The translations under genes were made by a program, and so were the position numbers. Source: Bacillota bacterium (lineage in GTDB: Bacteria; Bacillota; Clostridia; Lachnospirales; Cellulosilyticaceae). From it: a stretch of DNA of 5,021 bases. The stretch covers positions 1-5,021 of the forward strand of contig JAEWMQ010000072.1 of assembly GCA_023393125.1 (NCBI GenBank), read 5' to 3'. Below the pieces are notes generated by a model. It had not been told where the DNA came from, ran no database searches, and saw nothing but the letters and a program-made list of their open reading frames with translations. Shown here one piece after another: positions 1-5,021 of this stretch (positions within the stretch are counted from its first letter, which is position 1; each line of letters starts with the position of its first letter).

Positions 1-87
1 TTAGAGACTATGAGGTAGATAGGTTGGAGCTGTAAGCATGGTAACATGTTCAGGTGACCAATACTAACGGTTCGAGGGTTTGACCTA
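1..87 (+). rRNA. 23S ribosomal RNA, 3' end (partial)
   Basis: This is the 3' terminal part of a large-subunit rRNA gene that enters from the left edge. The stretch reading TTAGAGACTATGAGGTAGAT, the hairpin around GTAAGCATGGTAACATGTTC, and GACCAATACTAA followed by a TCGAGGG block are the conserved end of bacterial 23S rRNA. The final GGTTTGACC should pair with the 5' end of the same molecule, so the mature end is placed at about 85-90; the exact base is inferred. The version resembles clostridial 23S genes. No 5S gene follows before the terminator at 141-163. Confidence 0.95.
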
Positions 88-109
88 AAAATAAACGGTT
101 AAACGAGTT

Positions 110-128
110 GTAGTATTTGTTTTTGAAG
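110..128 (+). other. 23S rRNA trailer, distal half of a processing stem
   Basis: GTAGTATTTGTTTTTGAAG lies about 20 bases after the 23S end. Bases 116-128 can pair, all 13 positions with two G-U wobbles, with CTTTGAAAACAAA, the boxA-type sequence seen at 4901-4913. In Firmicutes a similar boxA-like sequence usually precedes 23S in the 16S-23S spacer, so this trailer probably pairs with that copy, to the left of the window, and closes the long stem cut by RNase III. The complementarity is seen; the processing role is inferred. Confidence 0.6.
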
Positions 129-140
129 GTATGAGAAGAG

Positions 141-163
141 AGCACCCGAGAGGGTGTTTTTTT
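141..163 (+). terminator. Intrinsic terminator of the upstream rRNA operon
   Basis: CACCC (143-147), a GAGA tetraloop and GGGTG (152-156) form a tight stem that G-U and A-U pairs can extend. A run of seven T follows (157-163). It is a textbook rho-independent terminator, placed about 55 bases after the 23S end, so it should end the rRNA transcript and insulate the ABC transporter operon from rRNA read-through. Confidence 0.9.
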
Positions 164-264
164 GTGTTTAAAGATATAGGGAATTCTTTTTTGTGGATTT
201 TCTTTATTATATTTTTTTAATAAGGTAGTAGACTTGATATTGAAAACAATAATAACTAAGAGTT

Positions 265-292
265 TAGACAAATATCGAGAAGAGCATATAGT
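265..292 (+). promoter_or_regulatory. Candidate sigma-A promoter of the ABC transporter operon
   Basis: TAGACA (265-270; five of six to TTGACA) and TATAGT (287-292; five of six to TATAAT) are separated by 16 bases. Transcription would start near 299, giving a leader of about 60 bases before the GTG start at 359. It is the best -35/-10 pair I found between the rRNA terminator and the ATPase gene. In such AT-rich DNA a chance match is possible, and I see no clear operator next to it. Confidence 0.5.
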
Positions 293-344
293 AGTTTAAG
301 TTTTAGGCAGAAGATTATTAAAATGGGCAACAAGATCATTAGAC

Positions 345-351
345 AAAGGAG
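345..351 (+). promoter_or_regulatory. Ribosome binding site that sets the ATPase start
   Basis: AAAGGAG ends seven bases before a GTG codon at 359. The upstream in-frame ATG at 323 has no comparable purine box in front of it. The residues it would add (MGNKIIRQRRII) also lie outside the usual ABC ATPase fold, while translation from GTG gives the typical short lead MSAYISFKDIKKTY. The GTG is therefore preferred. Confidence 0.85.
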
Positions 352-358
352 AATCATA

Positions 359-1063
359 GTGAGTGCATATATTAGTTTTAAAGACATAAAAAAGACTTAT
401 GAAATGGGAGAAGTAAAAATTAATGCTGTAGATGGAGTAAGCTTTGATATTAATAAAGGAGAGTTTGTTATTATAGCAGGGAGTAGTGGGGCTGGAAAAA
501 GTACAGTTCTTAATCTTTTAGGTGGAATGGATATTTCTACATCTGGGGACTTAATAGTAGATAATGTAAATATTAGCCACTTTAATAAGAAACAACTTAC
601 AAATTATAGAAAAGATGATATTGGTTTTGTATTTCAATTTTATAACCTAGTTCAAAATCTGACAGCTAGAGAAAATGTAGAGTTAGCCACGCAGCTGATT
701 AAGAATCCTTTAGATATAGAAGAAATTTTAGATGCAGTAGGTTTAAAGGAGCGTAAAAACAACTTTCCCTCTCAACTGTCAGGAGGGGAACAACAAAGGG
801 TGGCCATTGCAAGAGCTATTGCTAAAAATCCGAAGTTATTACTTTGTGATGAACCAACAGGCGCATTGGATTATAACACTGGTAAAGCCGTTCTTAGTTT
901 ACTTCAAAAAATGTGCATGGAACTGCATATGACAGTAGTAGTTATTACTCATAATTTAGCTCTAACACCAATGGGAGATAAAGTTATATATATGAAGAAT
1001 GGTAAAGTAGAGCGTATTATACTTAATCCTGAACCGACACCAGTAGAAAGGATTGAGTGGTAA
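359..1063 (+). CDS. ABC transporter ATP-binding protein, MacB/LolD type
   Basis: This 234-residue cytoplasmic ATPase binds and hydrolyses ATP to power the permease encoded next to it. All catalytic motifs are intact, numbered from the GTG start: Walker A GSSGAGKST at 41-49, Q-loop Gln93 in FVFQFYNL, signature LSGGEQQ at 140-146, Walker B LLLCDE at 160-165, D-loop ALD at 169-171, and switch His198. The length and the phrases GFVFQFYNLVQNLTARENV and DEPTGALD are typical of the MacB/LolD/FtsE/BceA group, which pairs with FtsX-type permeases. The start is GTG with a good ribosome binding site; an in-frame ATG at 323 is less likely. Its TAA overlaps the permease ATG by one base, so the two proteins are probably translationally coupled. 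The substrate cannot be read from the ATPase. The family call is firm; the specific function is unknown. Confidence 0.95.
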   Translation: MSAYISFKDIKKTYEMGEVKINAVDGVSFDINKGEFVIIAGSSGAGKSTVLNLLGGMDISTSGDLIVDNVNISHFNKKQLTNYRKDDIGFVFQFYNLVQNLTARENVELATQLIKNPLDIEEILDAVGLKERKNNFPSQLSGGEQQRVAIARAIAKNPKLLLCDEPTGALDYNTGKAVLSLLQKMCMELHMTVVVITHNLALTPMGDKVIYMKNGKVERIILNPEPTPVERIEW

Positions 1064-4000
1064 TGAGAAAGAGTGCTTTAATTAAGGATACACTTCATGA
1101 AATTCGTAAATCTCTAGGACGCTTTTTTTCTATTATGGTCATTGTAGCTTTAGGGGTAGCATTTTTAGCTGGTATCAAGGTAAGTGCACCTATGATGCGG
1201 GATACAACAGACCAATACATGGACAATTATCACATGATGGATCTAACAGTGATGTCTACACTGGGAATAGAGGCAAGTGATATAGAAGCACTAGGTAAGT
1301 TAGATGAAATAAAAAGTATAACGGGCAGCTATACAATAGATACTCTAGCAACTATAGAAGGTAGCCAAAAGGTAGTTAAAGTTCATAGTCTACAATCACT
1401 TTCACCAGAAGATGATAATTTTATTAATAAGCCAAGATTAATAGAAGGTAGGTGGCCTAGTGCTCCTAACGAGTGTTTAATTGATGGGACACAACTTACT
1501 AGACTGCCTCTTGAAATAGGGGATTCTATTACATTAAGTACCGGCACTGATGAAGACATAAGTGATGTTTTAGAAAACAATCAATACAAAGTAGTAGGGA
1601 TAATGAATTCTCCATATTATATGCACTTTGAAAGAGGTTCGGCAGAAATAGGAAATGGTAGTGTGTCTAGCTACATTTACATTCCAGAAGAAAATTTTAA
1701 GAGTGATATTTATACAGAACTGTTTATTACTTTAAAAGATACCGAACAGTTAGATAGCTATAGTGATGCTTATACTACTTTAATTGATGATTTTAAAGCT
1801 AAATTAGAACCTATCATGGAAGAAAGAGCAACAGCTCGTTATGAGCAACTCTTAAGTGATGGAATGTCAGATATCACAGAAGGAGAAGCAAAGTTACTAG
1901 AAGAAAAAGAAAAGGCTAATCAAGAGTTAGCGGATGCGGTTTTAGAAATTGAAAAGGCAGAACAAGAAATTGCTAAAAAAGAACAAGAGTTACAAGATGG
2001 AGAAGCGGTAGCAGAAAAAGGTTTTAAACAAGCAGAACTAGCTATTAGTGAAGCTGAAACCACCATCCAGGAGAAACAAAGAGAATATGAGGAAGGACTA
2101 TCCCTTTTTAATTCTCAAAAAGAAATGATTCAAAAACAGTTAGATGAGGTTAAGTCAGCACTAGATGCAGGTAATGAGGAGTTACAAGGGTTAAAAGCTA
2201 CTTTACAAAGCGTAGAAGAAAAGTTACTAACCTCAGAAGGAGCAGAAAAAGAAACTTTACTTGAACAAAAGCAAAATATAGAATTGCAAATAGCAACTTT
2301 GGAGGAAGTATTAGAAGCAAAGAAACAAGCCTATGATAAAGGTTTCTCTGAGTTTAAAGCAAAGGAACAAGCTTTAATAGCTGCTAATGCAGCTTTAGAA
2401 AAAGGCAGGGATGAAATTACTAAGCAAAAAGCCACACTAGAAAGTAAAAAGGCAACTACCTATAATCAGTTAACATCTGGAAAGCAACAATTAGAAGAAG
2501 CGAAAATCACTCTGCAAGAAGGAAAAGAAAAATATGAGTCATCTAAGGCAGAAGCAGAAGAAAAGTTTAAAGAAGCTGAAGATGAGTTAATAAAAGGAAA
2601 AGAACAACTAGAAAATCTAAAGGAACCAAAAGTTTATGTACTAGGACGTGAAGCTAACTACGGTACGGCTAATTACAAAAACGCGGTAGATACAATTGAA
2701 CGTATTGGACAAGTATTTCCTATATTTTTCTTCGTAGTAGCAGCTCTTGTATGCTTAACGACTATGACACGTATGGTGGATGAACAACGTATTACTATTG
2801 GAACTTATAAAGCTTTAGGGTATAGTTCATTTGCAATTATGAGTAAATATATTTTATATGCAGGGATTGCAAGTGCTGTTGGTAGTATATTAGGGATTAT
2901 AGTTGGATTTAAACTTTTTCCTAATACTATTTATGGGGCTTATGGGATGATGTTTACCGCGCCACCTCTTATTGACAAGGTTTATCCAGGAGAGGCTCTA
3001 TCAGCAATTACGGCAATGGTAGTATTAACGGTTTTGGCAGCAGTATTTACAACTATTAAAGAGCTTAAAGAACAGCCATCAGAATTAATGAGACCTAAGG
3101 CGCCAGCTAAGGGGAAACGTATTTTATTAGAGCGTATTCCACTTATTTGGAAGAGAATGAATTTCTTTCAGAAGGTAGTAGCACGTAATATTTTTAGATA
3201 TAAGAAGAAATTCTTTATGACTACTATTGGAATTGCTGGATGTACAGCGTTACTTGTTGCTGGATTAGGATTAAAGCAGTCCGTTATAAGTATTGTTGAT
3301 AGACAATATGGTGATATCTTTAAATATGATTTAGAATTAACCGTTAAAGAAGATCGTATAGATAATATAGCCCAAAATGCGTATATTGAAGACTCTTTAA
3401 AAGTAAGTAAAGAAAATATTACAGTAACTCATGGTGAAGAAGAACGAGATATTATACTCCTAACAATTCCTGATGTAACATATATATCAGAGTATATTAA
3501 TTTGCAAGACAGAGTGTCAAAAGAAGCCCTTGAGTTAGATGATAGTGGTGTTATTATCTCTGAGAAATTAGCTAAAAGTTTAAAATTAGAAGTAGGAGAT
3601 ACTCTTAAATTTGAAGATAGTGATTTAGAAACCTATGATGTAAAAATTAATGGTATAGCAGAGAATTATATAGGTCATTACATGTATATGACAGGAAGCT
3701 ATGCAAAACAAATAGGAGCAAATATACCAAGTGCTAATCAGTTGTTAATTCATTTAGCAGATGTCAGTAATATAAATGAAGAAAATATTTCTAATGAATT
3801 AATTCAAAATGATGATGTTGTTTCATTTGCTTTTACAACCAAGCATGCAGAAAGTTTTGAGAGTATGACTTCTAGTTTAGATACCGTTGTTATTATTCTT
3901 ATTATATCAGCTGCATTATTAGCCTTTGTTGTACTTTATAATTTAACAACTATTAATATTAGTGAACGTTATAGAGAGATAGCAACTATTAAAGTATTAG

Positions 4001-4278
4001 GTTTTAATGACTTTAAAGTATCACAATATATTTACAGAGAAAATATTATGTTGACATTAATGGGTTCATTATTAGGCCTAATATTAGGCAAGGCACTTTT
4101 CTTATTTATTATTGTAACGGCAGAAATGGAGGATTTAATGTTTGGTAGAGAGCTTTATGCCTCAAGCAATATTATAGCTATTGTCCTAACCTTTATTTTT
4201 GCCATGTTAGTTAACGTCATTATGCACTTTAAGCTGCAAAAAATTGAGATGGTAGAATCTCTTAAATCTGTAGAATAG
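1063..4278 (+). CDS. FtsX/MacB-family ABC permease with long extracytoplasmic coiled coil
   Basis: This 1071-residue membrane protein is the partner of the ATPase just upstream. Order of parts: basic N-terminus; membrane segment 1 (about 21-40); MacB-like extracytoplasmic domain (about 41-248); coiled coil (251-521) rich in Glu, Lys, Gln and Ala with no proline or cysteine; a return strand to about 549 (KVYVLGREANYG); membrane segments 2-4 (about 550-568, 597-618, 645-664); a cytoplasmic link with EQPSELMRPKAP; segment 5 (717-737); a second extracytoplasmic domain (738-940); and segments 6-8 (941-960, 996-1018, 1035-1054). The motifs TRMVDEQRITIGTYKALGYS and SERYREIATIKVLGF mark the two FtsX modules. 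The 8-segment layout suggests a fused pseudo-dimer of a MacB-like unit. ATG 1063 is chosen over GTG 1057 because AAGGA (1048-1052) sits 10 bases before it. This permease type is common in Clostridia; its substrate is unknown. Export of a peptide or lipid, or mechanical signalling to cell-wall enzymes, is possible. Confidence 0.93.
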   Translation: MRKSALIKDTLHEIRKSLGRFFSIMVIVALGVAFLAGIKVSAPMMRDTTDQYMDNYHMMDLTVMSTLGIEASDIEALGKLDEIKSITGSYTIDTLATIEGSQKVVKVHSLQSLSPEDDNFINKPRLIEGRWPSAPNECLIDGTQLTRLPLEIGDSITLSTGTDEDISDVLENNQYKVVGIMNSPYYMHFERGSAEIGNGSVSSYIYIPEENFKSDIYTELFITLKDTEQLDSYSDAYTTLIDDFKAKLEPIMEERATARYEQLLSDGMSDITEGEAKLLEEKEKANQELADAVLEIEKAEQEIAKKEQELQDGEAVAEKGFKQAELAISEAETTIQEKQREYEEGLSLFNSQKEMIQKQLDEVKSALDAGNEELQGLKATLQSVEEKLLTSEGAEKETLLEQKQNIELQIATLEEVLEAKKQAYDKGFSEFKAKEQALIAANAALEKGRDEITKQKATLESKKATTYNQLTSGKQQLEEAKITLQEGKEKYESSKAEAEEKFKEAEDELIKGKEQLENLKEPKVYVLGREANYGTANYKNAVDTIERIGQVFPIFFFVVAALVCLTTMTRMVDEQRITIGTYKALGYSSFAIMSKYILYAGIASAVGSILGIIVGFKLFPNTIYGAYGMMFTAPPLIDKVYPGEALSAITAMVVLTVLAAVFTTIKELKEQPSELMRPKAPAKGKRILLERIPLIWKRMNFFQKVVARNIFRYKKKFFMTTIGIAGCTALLVAGLGLKQSVISIVDRQYGDIFKYDLELTVKEDRIDNIAQNAYIEDSLKVSKENITVTHGEEERDIILLTIPDVTYISEYINLQDRVSKEALELDDSGVIISEKLAKSLKLEVGDTLKFEDSDLETYDVKINGIAENYIGHYMYMTGSYAKQIGANIPSANQLLIHLADVSNINEENISNELIQNDDVVSFAFTTKHAESFESMTSSLDTVVIILIISAALLAFVVLYNLTTINISERYREIATIKVLGFNDFKVSQYIYRENIMLTLMGSLLGLILGKALFLFIIVTAEMEDLMFGRELYASSNIIAIVLTFIFAMLVNVIMHFKLQKIEMVESLKSVE

Positions 4279-4319
4279 AAAATGAGAATATATTAAGTAG
4301 AGAAATATTGTTTTATTAT

Positions 4320-4353
4320 ATGTTGCAGTATAACAAATGGTATACTGCAACAT
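4320..4353 (+). terminator. Long inverted repeat, probable terminator of the ABC operon
   Basis: A perfect 13-bp inverted repeat (ATGTTGCAGTATA at 4320-4332, with its complement at 4341-4353) surrounds an 8-base loop. It begins about 40 bases after the permease stop codon, a usual place for a terminator. The following TTATTGTATCT is only moderately T-rich, so termination may be weak. The hairpin could also protect the mRNA 3' end or be a protein binding site. I see no better terminator for this operon. Confidence 0.6.
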
Positions 4354-4800
4354 TATTGTATCTATAGGAAGTGATTGAATCCATAAATTAAAATCAAGTA
4401 TACAGGTTAAAAGGCTTATATCTAATCTTATATTCAATAAATAGAGCGCTTAATATTGGATGGAGAATTAACTGTATATATAAGAATTAATACATAAGTA
4501 CTAAAGATTACTAGAAAGCAAGGTGTCATATTCCTTATTGACCTACTAAAAAGAAACAAATGCTAAGATATAAGCGATACAGTATAGAGCAAGCTTTAAA
4601 GGGGAGAGAGGTTAGAGAAGGGTAGAATAAAAAGAAGATAGAAAAAAACATTTATATTATTAAGAAAAGAAAATAGTAAAAGTATGAATTAAAACTATTA
4701 AACCTATATATAATAAGTGTGTCCATGACTAATAAAGCACCATTTAATAAGCTTTTATGAAGCATATGAGAAAAAGAATGAAGAAAAGCAAAAAAGTTGT
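4354..4800. other. AT-rich intergenic region with no recognisable gene
   Basis: About 450 bases with frequent stops in all frames and no open reading frame backed by a ribosome binding site. I find no tRNA, no 5S rRNA signature and no insertion sequence end. A purine-rich stretch at 4598-4649 has only five pyrimidines in 52 bases. The last part (about 4765-4805) is A-rich on the + strand and may act as an UP element for the promoter at 4810. Confidence 0.6.
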
Positions 4801-4809
4801 AAAAAGGTG

Positions 4810-4838
4810 TTGACTTATGCAACACAATAATGTAATAT
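4810..4838 (+). promoter_or_regulatory. Strong sigma-A promoter, probably of the next rRNA operon
   Basis: TTGACT (4810-4815) and TAATAT (4833-4838) are spaced by an ideal 17 bases, and an A-rich block just upstream could bind the RNA polymerase alpha subunits. Transcription should start near 4844-4846. The boxA element about 50 bases further on points to an rRNA operon rather than a protein gene. The inverted repeat GTGTTG (4807-4812) / CAACAC (4820-4825) overlaps the -35 box. Confidence 0.8.
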
Positions 4839-4874
4839 TATACAAGTCAGCGGCAAACAGCAGCAGACAAAAAG

Positions 4875-4887
4875 AGGCTTAAAGCCT
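4875..4887 (+). promoter_or_regulatory. boxB-like hairpin in the rRNA leader
   Basis: AGGCT (4875-4879), a three-base loop and AGCCT (4883-4887) form a small stem ten bases before boxA. A hairpin followed by boxA is the usual arrangement of rRNA antitermination sites. The stem is seen; its role is inferred from position. Confidence 0.5.
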
Positions 4888-4896
4888 TGATAACAA

Positions 4897-4910
4897 TGAA
4901 CTTTGAAAAC
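4897..4910 (+). promoter_or_regulatory. boxA antitermination element
   Basis: TGAACTTTGAAAAC closely matches the Firmicute rRNA boxA (TG-TCTTTGAAAAC type), which binds NusB and NusE (S10) in the nascent RNA and makes RNA polymerase resist premature termination. It lies about 50 bases after the predicted transcription start, as expected for an rRNA leader. Confidence 0.75.
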
Positions 4911-5021
4911 AAAATAGTAACTATAAACCAGTCGATTCATTACGTCTCTAATAAGAGATGAGAATCAGTACAACTTGTACTAAGTAATATAGTCAGTAGT
5001 AGAAATACTACACGGACAAAC

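Larger units (their letters stand above)
4845..5021 (+). other. 5' leader of a second rRNA operon (runs off the right edge)
   Basis: This transcribed leader follows the promoter at 4810-4838. It holds a boxB-like hairpin and boxA, then three hairpins in a row: a long interrupted one (GATTC 4934-4938 with GAATC 4962-4966, enclosing CGTCTCT 4943-4949 with AGAGATG 4954-4960), a short one (AGTAC 4967-4971 with GTACT 4977-4981), and a perfect 6-bp stem with a GAAA tetraloop (4996-5011). The start of 16S rRNA (GAGTTTGATCCTGGCTCAG) is not reached, so the identity of the downstream gene is inferred from boxA and the general layout. Confidence 0.7.

Noticed and set aside
50..271. Minus-strand open frame of 73 codons
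   Set aside because: It overlaps the 23S rRNA end and the rRNA terminator, is low in complexity, and lacks a ribosome binding site or recognisable domain.
323..358. ATG at 323 as start of the ATPase
   Set aside because: No clear ribosome binding site precedes it, whereas AAAGGAG is ideally placed for GTG at 359; the extra 12 residues are not typical of the family.
1383..1580. Minus-strand open frame of 65 codons
   Set aside because: It lies entirely inside the permease gene, opposite its strand, and has no features of a real protein.
4207..4437. Minus-strand open frame of 76 codons
   Set aside because: It overlaps the permease 3' end and the inverted repeat at 4320-4353. The frame runs through AT-rich DNA with no supporting ribosome binding site.
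4456..4484. Possible promoter TTGGAT, 17 bases, TATAAG
   Set aside because: The -10 match is good but the -35 matches only three of six, and nothing recognisable lies directly downstream; chance is likely in AT-rich DNA. An extra upstream rRNA promoter cannot be excluded.
4538..4566. TTGACC as a -35 box upstream of the rRNA promoter
   Set aside because: At 17-base spacing the -10 position reads TGCTAA, a poor match; better -10 sequences are too far away.
4768..4815. Short frame starting ATGAGAAAAAGAATG (15 codons)
   Set aside because: It is lysine/arginine-rich from the A-rich upstream block, has no ribosome binding site, and ends in the promoter -35 box.

Overview
The window is AT-rich and looks like a low-GC Firmicute, most likely class Clostridia. 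The reasons are the style of the 23S rRNA 3' end, the boxA-type rRNA leader sequence, strong AAAGGAG-type ribosome binding sites, and AT-biased codons. I cannot name a genus from the sequence alone.

Layout, all on the + strand. Positions 1-87 are the last bases of a 23S rRNA gene. They are followed by a short trailer that carries one half of a likely processing stem, then an intrinsic terminator (141-163). There is no 5S gene between the 23S end and the terminator. A candidate promoter (265-292) precedes a two-gene ABC transporter operon. The first gene is a MacB/LolD-type ATPase (359-1063, GTG start). The second is a 1071-residue FtsX/MacB-type permease (1063-4278), joined to the first by a TAATG stop/start overlap. 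A 13-bp inverted repeat (4320-4353) probably ends the operon. About 450 bases of non-coding AT-rich DNA follow. Next comes a strong sigma-A-type promoter (4810-4838) and a leader with a hairpin, a boxA antitermination element and several further hairpins, running off the right edge. This looks like the start of a second rRNA operon; its 16S gene would begin just beyond position 5021.

How it works together: the ATPase should dimerise on the cytoplasmic side of the permease and drive movements in its extracytoplasmic part. The permease has two FtsX modules (1+3+1+3 membrane segments). Its first extracytoplasmic domain carries a proline-free coiled coil of about 271 residues that probably folds into a long antiparallel hairpin. 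The substrate or partner is unknown. The transporter sits as a cassette between two rRNA operons in the same orientation, a setting prone to duplication or loss by recombination between rRNA copies.

The most interesting points are the coiled-coil permease (a widespread but poorly understood family), the missing distal 5S gene, and the structured rRNA leader with an inverted repeat over its -35 box. I see no CRISPR array, insertion sequence, tRNA or phage gene.
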